DNA from: Polyangia bacterium | GTDB lineage: Bacteria; Myxococcota_A; Polyangia; Polyangiales; Polyangiaceae | NCBI GenBank assembly: GCA_030426145.1 | Contig: JAUHZF010000055.1 | Coordinates: 1-34,085 of the forward strand | Reading direction: 5' to 3' | Length of the DNA: 34,085 bases | In this document: positions 8,228-16,741 of the stretch, one piece after another | How positions within the stretch are numbered: the stretch's first letter is position 1 | Layout: every line of letters begins with the position of its first letter | The notes under the pieces: model-generated | Database searches by the model: none | The model's input: only the letters and a program-made list of their open reading frames with translations | What the model was told of the DNA's origin: nothing | Translations under genes and position numbers: made by a program

Positions 8228-9103
8228 TCACTGATGCGGTCGCGAGAGCAGCGCGCGGCACTCGGCGACGTCACCGAGCCGCGCGACTTCGGCGCACGCG
8301 TGGTAGGTGCGCATGGCCTCGTCGTGGAGGCCGAGTTGATCGAGGGCGGCGCCGAGGCACAGGTAGCCGAAGGCGTCCGAGGGGCTGTTCATGACCAAGG
8401 TCTGGGCTGCGAGCCGGGCCGTGGCGGCGTTCCCCGAGGTGAGGTTGTCGAGCACCGCGCGTCGCAGGGCGAGCACGCCCGAGGTGCCGTAGGCATCTGC
8501 GCTGGGCTTCGGGGCGTGCTCTTCGACGGGGGCGGGCTCGGCGGGCATGACGACCGCGGAAGGACCGGAAGGGGCCTCGGAGACGAGGGTTGGTGCCTCG
8601 GCGGGGGCAGACGTGGCCTCCAGCGAGGTCGTGGCACCGATGGCCGGAGCCTCCTCGGCGGGGTCGATCCAGTCCGTGGCGGGCACCTCGACCGACGTTC
8701 GCGCGGCCAGCGCTGCGACGGGCTGGCTGAAGCGCTGCAGGGAGGGGGCAGCGGTCGTCTCTCCCTGACCGAGGCCGACGGCTGCGAGGAAGAGCGTGAG
8801 AGAAGCGGCGCCGAGCACACTGGCGCTCGCGAGGCGGCCCCGACGGTGGGCGCGCTGAAGACGCAGCGGATGGCCTTCGGCGTCGGCGTCGACCAGCATG
8901 GGGGCGAAGCTGTCGCGAGGCGGGTCATCGGCCTCCGAGGCATCGGCCGGCTCACCGGGGGAGGGCACGGCCTCGGCGCGCTCCCATTCGAGGGTGCCGT
9001 CGGGGGCGAACTTGGCGACGAGCACGCGCGCGTCGGCGAGGGGAGCGGCCACGATGATGTGACCTTCGGGATCGATTTGCAGTGAAAGGGTCGACTTGGC
9101 CAT
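8228..9103 (-). CDS. Single-pass membrane protein with C-terminal TPR-like repeat
   Basis: A 291-residue protein of unknown function. The N-terminus (TLSLQIDPEGHIIVAAPLAD, then FAPDGTLEWERAE) looks like a short beta repeat of the kind seen in beta-propeller blades. After an acidic linker and a basic stretch (RLQRAHRRGRL) there is one membrane helix, ASVLGAASLTLFLAAVGLG, around residues 92-112. Then follows a long Pro/Ala/Glu-rich spacer and a helical end (DAFGYLCLGAALDQLGLHDE) resembling a TPR unit. The order suggests a cytoplasmic sensor-like head, a membrane anchor and an extracytoplasmic interaction domain. The start at 9103 has a strong GGAGGT site 7 bp upstream. Confidence 0.65.
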   Translation of the reverse strand: MAKSTLSLQIDPEGHIIVAAPLADARVLVAKFAPDGTLEWERAEAVPSPGEPADASEADDPPRDSFAPMLVDADAEGHPLRLQRAHRRGRLASASVLGAASLTLFLAAVGLGQGETTAAPSLQRFSQPVAALAARTSVEVPATDWIDPAEEAPAIGATTSLEATSAPAEAPTLVSEAPSGPSAVVMPAEPAPVEEHAPKPSADAYGTSGVLALRRAVLDNLTSGNAATARLAAQTLVMNSPSDAFGYLCLGAALDQLGLHDEAMRTYHACAEVARLGDVAECRALLSRPHQ

Positions 9104-9167
9104 GGCCCGTACCTCCGAAAGCTCGTCGGCGCCCGCGGCGCCGTCCTCGAGACGGGTACGAACATGA

Positions 9168-9180
9168 AGGTGTCACACCT
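9168..9180. promoter_or_regulatory. Small perfect palindrome upstream of the TPR-like gene
   Basis: AGGTGT-C-ACACCT is a perfect 6+6 bp inverted repeat with a one-base centre, 65 bp upstream of the minus-strand start at 9103. It could be a protein-binding half-site pair for that gene's promoter, but a palindrome this short also occurs by chance and no promoter boxes are clear around it. Confidence 0.25.
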
Positions 9181-9212
9181 ACATGGCCAAGAATGTGGTG
9201 TGGCCTAGGGCG

Positions 9213-11885
9213 CTACGCACGCCGGCTGCGTGCGACGCGTTCGAGGCAGCTCGCGACGAGCGCGGTCCAGCCGGTCTGGTGGCTCGCCCCACAGCCACGC
9301 CCGTCGTCGCCGTCGAAGTACTCGTAGAAGAGCAGCAGGTCGGAGAAGTTGGGGTCGTCGCGGTAACGAGGGTCGCGCCCGTGGCAGGGTCGGTGGCCCT
9401 CGGCGTCGGGGAGGAAGAGGGACGAGAGGCGCCGTGACAGCTCGAGGGCCACCTCGTCGAGCGTGAGCATCTGGCCCGAGCCCGTCGGACACTCGACCCG
9501 AAACGTGTCGCCGTAGAAGGTGTGGTAGCGCTCTAGGGCTTCGATGAGGAGGAAGTTGACCGGGAACCAGACCGGCCCTCGCCAGTTGGAGTTGCCTCCA
9601 AACATGTAGCTGTCGCTCTCGCCGGAGACGTAGCCCACGCGGTGCTCCTCTCCGCCGAGTACCAGCGAAAGAGGGTGCTCGAGGTGGTGTCGCGACAGGG
9701 CCCGGACGCCGTGTGGCGAGAGCATCTCGTCTTCGTCGAGCACGTACCTCAGCACCCGCTCCAGGCGCTCTCGCGAGGGCAGCGCCAGCAGGTGATGTCG
9801 GTGTGCCGGATCGGGATCGTCGGCCATGTAGGTCACGCTCGTGGCCATGTCGGGTCGATGCCGCAGGAACCACTCCATGCGCTTGTGAAAGCCCTTCATC
9901 CGCTCGAGGAGGTCTTGCGGAAGGAGGTCGACGGCGAAGAGGGGAATGATCCCGACCATCGAGCGTAGGCGCGCGTAGCGGGTATGGCCGGGCCAGTGGA
10001 TGAGGTCGTAGTAGAAGCCGTCGCGCTCGTCCCACAGCCCGCTGCCGCCCACGCGGTTCATGGCCTCGGCGATGGCCACGAAGTGCTCGAGGAACTTGCT
10101 GGCCACGTCCTCGTAGGCCGGGTCCGAATCGGCCAGCTCGAGCGCGATGGCGAGCATGGTGGTGCAATAGAAGGCCATCCAGGCCGTGCCGTCGGCTTGC
10201 TCGAGGTGGCCCCCGCCCGGCAGCGGCTTGCTGCGGTCGAAGAGGCCGATGTTGTCGAGGCCGAGGAAGCCGCCAGAGAAGAGGTTGTTGCCGTCTTCGT
10301 CGGTGCGGTTGACCCACCAAGTGAAGTTGAGCAGCAGCTTGTGAAAGCAACGTGCGAGGAAGGCGCGGTCGTCGCGCCCGGTGAGCTCGTAGACCCGCCA
10401 CACGGCCCAGGCGTGCACGGGCGGGTTCACGTCGTCGAAATGAAACTCGTAGGCCGGGATCTGCCCATTGGGGTGCATGTACCACTCGCGCAGGAACAGG
10501 ATGAGCTGCGCCTTGGCGAAGTGGGGGTCGATGCGCGCCATCGGGATCATGTGGAAGGCGAGATCCCACGCCGCGTACCAGGGGTACTCCCATGCGTCGG
10601 GTAGGCTGATGACGTCGCGATTGTAGAGATGCGCGAAGCCGTGATTGCGTCCCTGCCAGCGTGCGGCCGGGGGTGGAGGGTGCACGGGGTCGCCCTCCAG
10701 CCATTCGCGCACCGCGTAGTGGTAGAAGCGCTTCGTCCAGATGAGCCCCGCGTAGGCCTGGCGGGCGAGCTGTCGTTCGGGCTCGGTGAGCTCGGGGTCG
10801 AGGCGTCGGGTGTAGAAGGTCTTGGCCTCGGCACGGCGCGCGGCGAAGACGGCTTCGAAGCCGGCCCCGAAGGCGAGACCCTCGCGGCGCGCGCGGAGGC
10901 GTGCGCGCAGGACCACCCGCCCTCCTGCGGGGACCTCGCCCCGGAAGACAGCCGCGGTCTTGGTGCCCTCTGGTGCGGGGCGCACCGCATCGTCACGGCC
11001 GTCGACGATCAGGGCGTGAAACGCGTCTTTGGTGTAGCGCGGACCGACCTGGCCGTAGAGGCGCTCCTGGTTCGTCTCGTTGTCGGTGAAGACGTAGGGG
11101 AGGGGGCTTCCGTCGACCGCGTCGACCTCGAAATGGTAGGTCCCGAGGCGTGCGTGTTCGGCGCGGATGTCGCCGTCGGACGTGTGCTCGAGGCGCGGCT
11201 TGGGGTCGTATCCTTCGCCCGTGCGCCCCCAACCCCAGGTGTTGCGGAACCACAGCTGCGGCAAGACGACCACGGGCGCCGCGACGAGGGCGCGGTTCTC
11301 GACGGTGATCCGGATCAGGATGTCGTCTGGCGCCGCTTTCGCATATTCGACGATGACGTCGAAGTAGCGTCCGTCGTCGAAGACGCCCGTGTCGAGCAGT
11401 TCGTACTCGCGGTCGGCTTTGCTTCGACGTGCATTCTCGCGCCGGAGCTCGGCATAGGGGAATTCGCGTTGCGGGTACTTGTAGAGCGCACGCAGGTAGC
11501 TTCCGGTCGGGGTGCCGTCCAGGAAGTAGTAGAGTTCTTTGACGTCCTCGCCGTGGTTGCCTTCGGGGCCCGTGAGTCCGAACAGGCGCTCCTTCAGGAT
11601 CGGGTCTGCGCCGTTGTGGAGGGCGATCGAGAAGCAGAGCCGGCAGTCGCGATCGCAGAGCCCGAGCAGGCCGTCCTCGCCCCAACGATAGGTGCGCGCG
11701 ACGGCGTCCTCGTGGCTGAAGGAGCTCCAGCTTTCTCCCTGCTCGCTGTAGTCCTCGCGCACGGTTCCCCATTGGCGGTCGGCGAGGTAGGGGCCCCATT
11801 GCTTCCACCATGCGGTGCGGGCTTCGTTCTGCTCCAGCCGGTCGGTTTCGGCGTCCACCGGAGCGCGGGAGGACAGAGCGCTCAC
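9213..11885 (-). CDS. GH63-family glucosidase (cytoplasmic)
   Basis: An 890-residue protein with the layout of bacterial glycoside hydrolase family 63 glucosidases: an N-terminal beta-sandwich domain followed by an (alpha/alpha)6 barrel. Typical N-terminal segments are WGPYLADRQWGTVREDYS, GEDGLLGLCD and LFGLTGPEGNHGEDVKELYY. The barrel contains NRDVISLPDAWEYPWYAAWD, LAFHMIPMARIDPHFAK, IPAYEFHFDDVNPPVHAWA and, near the end, GNSNWRGPVWFPVNFLLIEA, where catalytic and sugar-contact residues of this clan lie. Family members release glucose or related units by inversion; the exact substrate (an oligosaccharide, mannosyl- or glucosylglycerate, or similar) cannot be told. No signal peptide is visible, so it acts inside the cell. 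Its start overlaps the stop of the glucokinase-like gene by 4 bp (ATGA), so the two are translationally coupled. Confidence 0.88.
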   Translation of the reverse strand: MSALSSRAPVDAETDRLEQNEARTAWWKQWGPYLADRQWGTVREDYSEQGESWSSFSHEDAVARTYRWGEDGLLGLCDRDCRLCFSIALHNGADPILKERLFGLTGPEGNHGEDVKELYYFLDGTPTGSYLRALYKYPQREFPYAELRRENARRSKADREYELLDTGVFDDGRYFDVIVEYAKAAPDDILIRITVENRALVAAPVVVLPQLWFRNTWGWGRTGEGYDPKPRLEHTSDGDIRAEHARLGTYHFEVDAVDGSPLPYVFTDNETNQERLYGQVGPRYTKDAFHALIVDGRDDAVRPAPEGTKTAAVFRGEVPAGGRVVLRARLRARREGLAFGAGFEAVFAARRAEAKTFYTRRLDPELTEPERQLARQAYAGLIWTKRFYHYAVREWLEGDPVHPPPPAARWQGRNHGFAHLYNRDVISLPDAWEYPWYAAWDLAFHMIPMARIDPHFAKAQLILFLREWYMHPNGQIPAYEFHFDDVNPPVHAWAVWRVYELTGRDDRAFLARCFHKLLLNFTWWVNRTDEDGNNLFSGGFLGLDNIGLFDRSKPLPGGGHLEQADGTAWMAFYCTTMLAIALELADSDPAYEDVASKFLEHFVAIAEAMNRVGGSGLWDERDGFYYDLIHWPGHTRYARLRSMVGIIPLFAVDLLPQDLLERMKGFHKRMEWFLRHRPDMATSVTYMADDPDPAHRHHLLALPSRERLERVLRYVLDEDEMLSPHGVRALSRHHLEHPLSLVLGGEEHRVGYVSGESDSYMFGGNSNWRGPVWFPVNFLLIEALERYHTFYGDTFRVECPTGSGQMLTLDEVALELSRRLSSLFLPDAEGHRPCHGRDPRYRDDPNFSDLLLFYEYFDGDDGRGCGASHQTGWTALVASCLERVARSRRA

Positions 11886-12613
11886 GAGACCAGGTCGTGC
11901 CAGAGGTTCACACCACCGCGCATGCCGGCCACGTTGTCGAAGAGCTCGACATCCGTAGGCAGGCGCCCTTTCTCGAGGTGGCGCGCGTTGCCCCCGCCGA
12001 GGTGGAGGGTCTCGTAGTTGAGGATGGGACGGAGCTGCGCCAGCATCTCCAGCACGCGGTCGGTAAAGGCGGTGGGACCCAGCTCGTGGCAGACGGCATC
12101 ACTCACCCGCTCTTCGTAGGTGTTGCCGTCGCCGAAGGGGTGGTGGGCCAGCTCGAGGTTCGCCACCAGGTGGCCGTCGCTGTAGAGGGCGGTGCCGAGC
12201 CCCGTGCCGAGGGTGAGCACCAGTTCGACCCCATGCCCGTGAATGACACCGTAGCCCTGGAGGTCGGCGTCGTTGATCACCCGGGCGGGTTTGCCGCCGA
12301 GCGTTTCGATGGCCTGCTGCAGGTTGGTTCCTCGCCATGCTTCGGTGTCGAGGTTGGGTGCGGTTTGAACGGTGCCGCGCACCACCACGCCGGGGAACCC
12401 GACCGAGATGCGGTCGTAGGCCGAGCGCGCCGCAAGCATCTGGGCGATGACCTCCTGAACGGGGCCGGGTAGTGCGGGGTGCGGGGTCAGCTCGCGCGAG
12501 CGCTCGCCGAGGGGGGTACCCTCCGCGTCGAGCCGCAACATCTTGATGCCCGTGCCCCCGATGTCGATCGTGAGGGTGACCGGACCCTCGGACTTGCTCT
12601 CGTCGACCGTCAT
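11882..12613 (-). CDS. ppgK: ROK-family glucokinase, polyphosphate glucokinase-like
   Basis: A 243-residue sugar kinase of the ASKHA fold. It shows the phosphate-1 loop LTIDIGGTGIKML, RVINDADLQGYG with the predicted catalytic Asp, and LTLGTGLGTALYSDGHLVAN followed by LELAHHPF, close to the pattern of polyphosphate/ATP glucokinases (NDAD, then LGTGxGxA, then ELxH). The Cys-rich zinc motif of classical ROK repressors and kinases is absent, as in polyphosphate glucokinases. The expected reaction is phosphorylation of glucose to glucose-6-phosphate using polyphosphate or ATP; the donor is inferred. It overlaps the GH63 glucosidase by 4 bp and lies 12 bp downstream of the pseudokinase gene, so liberated glucose could be phosphorylated at once. 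The symbol is tentative. Confidence 0.8.
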   Translation of the reverse strand: MTVDESKSEGPVTLTIDIGGTGIKMLRLDAEGTPLGERSRELTPHPALPGPVQEVIAQMLAARSAYDRISVGFPGVVVRGTVQTAPNLDTEAWRGTNLQQAIETLGGKPARVINDADLQGYGVIHGHGVELVLTLGTGLGTALYSDGHLVANLELAHHPFGDGNTYEERVSDAVCHELGPTAFTDRVLEMLAQLRPILNYETLHLGGGNARHLEKGRLPTDVELFDNVAGMRGGVNLWHDLVS

Positions 12614-12625
12614 GGCGGACGGAGA

Positions 12626-14227
12626 CTACTTCTTTTTTGCTTCGACGGCGGTGGGCTCTCCCTTTTGGGAGCACATCCAACCGTCGGGCATCGTGGTGCT
12701 CTCGTTGCACTTGGCTTCGGGCCAGCGCTTCACGAACTGCGGGTTGAGCCCCGTGAGGTTGGCACCGGAGAGGTCGGCGCCGCCGAGATCGGCGTTGAAG
12801 AGGCTCGCACCGGAGAGGTCGGTGCCCACGAGCTTCGCATTGACGAAGATGCACCCGTCGAGGAGCGTGTCTTTGAGATCCATGCCCGAGAGGTCGCCCT
12901 CGGAGAAGTCGTTCTGGAGGAAGAAGGTCTCACCATCGGCGCGCAACTCCTTGAGCGCCGCGACGCGTTCCGCCACCGTCGGTGCCTTGAGCCGGGCCAG
13001 TGGTTCGCTCTGGGGCTTCTCGAGGGCTCCCGTGGGATCGACGAAGACGAGCACGGCCATGCCCAAGGTCGCCACCAGGGCGCGAACCATGCGTGCGTTC
13101 TTGATGGTAGAGGGCACCAGCAAGGGCAGGAAGAGCGCGCCCACGAGCGAGACGATGAGCCAGTGCAGGCCTTTGCCCACCACCTTGGAGCCCGCGATGG
13201 AGCCGCCGATGAAGACCGCCGCCGCGAGCACGCCGACGATGGCGGCACCGGCGTTGAAGCCCTTCTTCTCGTCCTGTCCCGGGGGACGATAGGTGCTGGT
13301 GCTCTTCAGGGGGGCGCCGCCCTCCTCGCGGATCTTGTCCTGTCGAAGGAGGCGTTCGGCGGCTTCATCGCGTTTGGCGACGCGGGGACCGCCAGCGTCG
13401 TCGCCCTTCTCCCGCATGCCGACGGCTTCGTTGTTGTGGTAGCGGGCGAACTCTTCGTAGATGCCGTCGGCGTCCCAGTAGCGGTCGTTGAAGTCGTTGA
13501 CCGTGCACTTCCGGATGATCATCACCATGCCGGGAGGCGCGTCCCTCAGGCTGTCGAGGGTGGGGATGGCCTGGTCAGGCTCGTCGGGGGTTTCTCCTAG
13601 AAAAAGGAAATGCATGAGCCGACCCACCGAGAAGACGTCGGACTGGGTCGTAGGGTTGCGGCCGTAGCGCAGCTCGGAGGCGGCGTAGGGGGCAAGCCCT
13701 CGCGTGAGCGGCGAGGCCTCGCGGTACTCGGCCGCGATGTCGATGCCTTGAACGTTGGCGACGTGGGGATTGTTCTGGTCGTCGAGCAGGATCGCTTCTG
13801 GGCAGAGGCAGCCGTGCACCAGGCCCTCCTTGTGGAGGTTGGCCACGGCGAGGGCGAGCTTCTCGAGGAAGGCGATCTTCTGTTGGTCGTCCCACCCGAG
13901 GGCGGGCAGGTCGGCCATGGTGCCCGTGGACGCGTGGTCGACCACGACCGCAAAGGCCAGGGGGTCGATGACGCTGGGGATCGCGACGTTGTCGATGGCC
14001 GTCGTGATGCGACTGGTCAGCTCGCTCGCGCTGGAGATGAAACGATCACACGTCGCCTGGCTGACGCCGGAAGCAGGACCGATGACGGTCGCCTCGGTGC
14101 CGTCGTCGCGGGTGGCGTGGAAGACGCTGACCCCGGCTCCGCTACCGAGCTCCTGCCCCACCTCGGCGTCGGCCACGAACTCGCCAGGCTGAAGCCCTAC
14201 GTGTCCGCTGTCGCCCTGGTCGCTCAT
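12626..14227 (-). CDS. Membrane pseudokinase with C-terminal pentapeptide repeats
   Basis: A 533-residue fusion. Residues about 18-265 have a Hanks-type kinase fold: a Gly-rich-like loop (GQELGSGAGVSVFHAT), the subdomain VIb position LVHGCLCPEAILLDD, and subdomain IX TQSDVFSVGRLMHFLF. The catalytic residues are gone. No Lys occupies the VAIK position (EATVIG), the HRD Asp is Cys140, the following Lys is Cys142, the Asn is Ala145, and the DFG Asp is Asn158 (ANVQG). It is therefore a predicted pseudokinase. Two or three hydrophobic helices follow (about 325-397), and then roughly eight pentapeptide-type units (A(D/N)LxG, about 440-495, such as SGASLFNADLGGADLSGANL), which form a right-handed beta helix. 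It probably acts as a membrane scaffold or nucleotide sensor. It is the first gene of a probable operon with the glucokinase and the GH63 enzyme. Confidence 0.83.
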   Translation of the reverse strand: MSDQGDSGHVGLQPGEFVADAEVGQELGSGAGVSVFHATRDDGTEATVIGPASGVSQATCDRFISSASELTSRITTAIDNVAIPSVIDPLAFAVVVDHASTGTMADLPALGWDDQQKIAFLEKLALAVANLHKEGLVHGCLCPEAILLDDQNNPHVANVQGIDIAAEYREASPLTRGLAPYAASELRYGRNPTTQSDVFSVGRLMHFLFLGETPDEPDQAIPTLDSLRDAPPGMVMIIRKCTVNDFNDRYWDADGIYEEFARYHNNEAVGMREKGDDAGGPRVAKRDEAAERLLRQDKIREEGGAPLKSTSTYRPPGQDEKKGFNAGAAIVGVLAAAVFIGGSIAGSKVVGKGLHWLIVSLVGALFLPLLVPSTIKNARMVRALVATLGMAVLVFVDPTGALEKPQSEPLARLKAPTVAERVAALKELRADGETFFLQNDFSEGDLSGMDLKDTLLDGCIFVNAKLVGTDLSGASLFNADLGGADLSGANLTGLNPQFVKRWPEAKCNESTTMPDGWMCSQKGEPTAVEAKKK

Positions 14228-14339
14228 GCTTCGATTCCCCCCGGCGTCGGGACGTAGATGGATCCCCTCAACATTAACCGTCGCAGCCTAGCTCAGTCGT
14301 CGCGTCGTCGAAACTTCCGCGTGCGCTGGAACGTAGGAC

Positions 14340-14858
14340 ATGACAGCTTCTGCCGAATTCGCGCCGATGTCATCGCCAAGCTCCCGTTATTCATCATTCC
14401 TGTGTTCATCACTACTGGTCGCGGGACTGCTCCTCGTCGGCTGCGACCGCCGAGGGGAGGAGCCCACGAGCACCCCGCCGATGGAGCCAGCCGTGACTGC
14501 GGCCCCCACCGCCGTGCCCCCCTACGCCGTCGACGTGAAGGGCTGGGAGGGCCCCGTAGGCGAAGAGGGCTACGTCATCGTGTCGGTGGTCGCCAAAGAC
14601 GGCCACAAGATCAACGAGGAGTACCCGCAGCGGGTCTACCTCGACGATGGCGGCAAGGCCCTCGAGCTTCCTCTGCGACGGGTCGAGATGAAGGATGCCC
14701 AGCTCGATGGCGAAGGGACCCTCGTGTTCACGCTGCCGGCGACCCCGAAGGTCGCCGGTGAGCACCGCATGAAGGGCAAGATCAAGCTGAGCGTCTGCTC
14801 GGGCGACCAGTGCCGCACGGCGACCGAACCCCTCGATGCGGCCGTGACGGCCCAGTAG
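14340..14858 (+). CDS. Small lipoprotein, function unknown
   Basis: A 172-residue predicted lipoprotein. The signal peptide contains FLCSSLLVAGLLLVGC with a good lipobox (LVGC), followed by a Pro/Thr-rich linker. The mature domain (about residues 60-165) is beta-rich: YAVDVKGWEGPVGEEGYVIV, INEEYPQRVYLDDG, then MKGKIKLSVCSGDQCRTATE. The terminal strand with a CxxxxC pair could form a disulfide. The shape recalls small periplasmic immunoglobulin-like domains found beside redox proteins, but I cannot name the family. I used the ATG at 14340 (AGGA close upstream); an ATG at 14367 gives a more compact signal peptide. It is divergent from the pseudokinase gene and convergent with the RNase R gene. 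Confidence 0.7.
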   Translation: MTASAEFAPMSSPSSRYSSFLCSSLLVAGLLLVGCDRRGEEPTSTPPMEPAVTAAPTAVPPYAVDVKGWEGPVGEEGYVIVSVVAKDGHKINEEYPQRVYLDDGGKALELPLRRVEMKDAQLDGEGTLVFTLPATPKVAGEHRMKGKIKLSVCSGDQCRTATEPLDAAVTAQ

Positions 14859-14887
14859 CTGTCCCAGCAGCAGGTCCCAGGGGCAGA

Positions 14888-16741
14888 TCAGAGCGGCTGA
14901 AGGTCGATGCGACCGAGCAGCTCGTCCACGCCCGCCACTTCGACCTCGAGCTTCTGACCGAGGCCATAACGTACGGTTTCGTCCTCCGTGGCCACGAGCG
15001 CGTCACGGGTCGCGTTGACCTGGAACGGGCCCCCATCGAGGCTGTCCGCCTCCACCGTGCCTGCGATGCCGGTGCCCTCGAGCTGAACCACCAGGCCGAA
15101 CGGTTTGACCGCGATCACCCGGCCCATGCGTCGCTCGCCGATGCGGGAGGCGAACCATCGGGCGGCGAGCACGCGCAACCGCTCGGTCTCTGCCTTACGC
15201 GCCCTTAGCGCGCGCTGGTTGACCTCTTCGGCGATGGTCTGCATCTCCGGCTCGTGGGCGTTTCGCTCGCGGTCACCCGCGAGGTAGCCCTTGATGACGC
15301 GGTGCACGACGAGGTCGGCGTAGCGGCGGATGGGGGAGGTGAAGTGGAGGTAGAGGGGAGCGGCGAGGCCGAAGTGCATGGCCGGCTCCGGGGTGTAGCG
15401 CGCAGGGCCGAGGAGGCGTCGCAGCAGCTGCTGAAACACAGGCTCGTGCGGGGTGTCGGCGAACTGCCGTTCGAGCGCGGCGAGGCCGATGGGGGTCAGC
15501 TCCGAGCCGAGGCCGAGCTCGAAACCGAGCTGTCTTGCGGCCTCAGCGAGCGCGCCGACGCGGTCTTCGGTGGGTGGTTCGTGAACCCGGTAGAGGCTGG
15601 GGAGGCCGCGCTCGTGCATCCAGGTGGCCACGGCTTCGTTGGCGGCCACCATCAAGCGCTCCACCAGCAGGTTGGCGGGGCCACTGGTGCGGGCCTGCAG
15701 CTCCGTGGGCTCCTGGGTTTCGGTGTCGAGGGCGATGGTCGTCTCCTCGCTCAGGAGGCGGACACCGCCCCTTATCGACCGTGCCATGGCGAGGCGCGCG
15801 CTCACCGCTCGCAAGCCCCTCAGGCAGGGCAGCAAGGCTTCGTCGAGGATGTCGTCGTCGGCGGTCTCGAGCCACCTCGACACCGTCTCGTAGTCGAGCC
15901 GCTGATCGGACCGGATGACGCTCGCGTAGATGTCGACGGCGCGCACGCGACCCTCGGGGTCGATGCGGAGTTCGGCCGTCATGGCGGCGCGATCGACCCC
16001 AGGCAGCAGAGACAAGGCGTCTTCGCTGTAGGCGCGAGGCAGCATGGGCATGGTGTGCCCCGCGAGGTAGACGCTCGTTCCTCGCGCGGCAGCCTCGAGG
16101 TCGAGGGGCGACCCTTCGGGCACGAGGGCGTCGACGTCGGCGATGGAGACGAGCACCCGGATGGCTCCGTTGGGGTCGGGGGGCAGCACGGCGAGCGCGT
16201 CGTCGAGGTCGCGAGAGGTCGGACCGTCGATGGTGATGGTCACCACATCGCGCAGGTCGCGGCGGATCTTGCGGTCGAGTTTCTTGGGGCTCGGGCTGTC
16301 GGGGTAGTCGGTGCGGAGACCGTAGCGGGCGATGATGCGGGCGAGGCTCACCTCGGTTTCCGGCACCTCGCGGTCGAGCACGACGCGCTTGCCCTCGATC
16401 CGGGCCACCACGTAGGTGCCGTCTTTCAGGTCCTTGGCGCCATCGAGCGGCCAGTCCGTGTTGGCCACGTGGCGGTCCACCTCCAGGTGCGGCTTCCCCC
16501 TGTGGCGCACGACCTGTCCGAAGAGCTCCTGTCGGAAGCGGTCCACGAGCTCGAGGTTCTTGGCCTGGAAACGGTCTTTGCCGGATGGCTCGAGGTCTAC
16601 CGTGACCCGGTCGCCCGCCACCAAGGGGTTGAGGTCCGGCGGGGCGACGAAGGCACTCGAGACCGGAGCGTCGGGGCCGAGGTCCACGAAGCCGTAGCCA
16701 CGGTGGTGGACGACGATCTTGCCGTCGTAGCGGTCGCTCAC
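14888..16741 (-). CDS. rnr: RNase R/RNase II-family 3'-5' exoribonuclease
   Basis: A 617-residue RNB-family exoribonuclease that degrades RNA processively from the 3' end to nucleoside monophosphates. An N-terminal OB/cold-shock-like region (VHHRGYGFVDLG) precedes the RNB domain. TITIDGPTSRDLDDALAV supplies the metal-binding Asp residues 172, 178 and 180 in the usual D-x5-D-x-D spacing. The family signature appears as LHFTSPIRRYADLVVHRVIK, and an S1 domain closes the protein (GRVIAVKPFGLVVQLEGTGI). It is shorter than the 800-residue enterobacterial RNase R, so RNase II-like behaviour is possible. The start is GTG at 16741, overlapping the upstream oxidoreductase stop as GTGA, with AAGGAGG just upstream. 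The symbol is tentative. Confidence 0.9.
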   Translation of the reverse strand: MSDRYDGKIVVHHRGYGFVDLGPDAPVSSAFVAPPDLNPLVAGDRVTVDLEPSGKDRFQAKNLELVDRFRQELFGQVVRHRGKPHLEVDRHVANTDWPLDGAKDLKDGTYVVARIEGKRVVLDREVPETEVSLARIIARYGLRTDYPDSPSPKKLDRKIRRDLRDVVTITIDGPTSRDLDDALAVLPPDPNGAIRVLVSIADVDALVPEGSPLDLEAAARGTSVYLAGHTMPMLPRAYSEDALSLLPGVDRAAMTAELRIDPEGRVRAVDIYASVIRSDQRLDYETVSRWLETADDDILDEALLPCLRGLRAVSARLAMARSIRGGVRLLSEETTIALDTETQEPTELQARTSGPANLLVERLMVAANEAVATWMHERGLPSLYRVHEPPTEDRVGALAEAARQLGFELGLGSELTPIGLAALERQFADTPHEPVFQQLLRRLLGPARYTPEPAMHFGLAAPLYLHFTSPIRRYADLVVHRVIKGYLAGDRERNAHEPEMQTIAEEVNQRALRARKAETERLRVLAARWFASRIGERRMGRVIAVKPFGLVVQLEGTGIAGTVEADSLDGGPFQVNATRDALVATEDETVRYGLGQKLEVEVAGVDELLGRIDLQPL

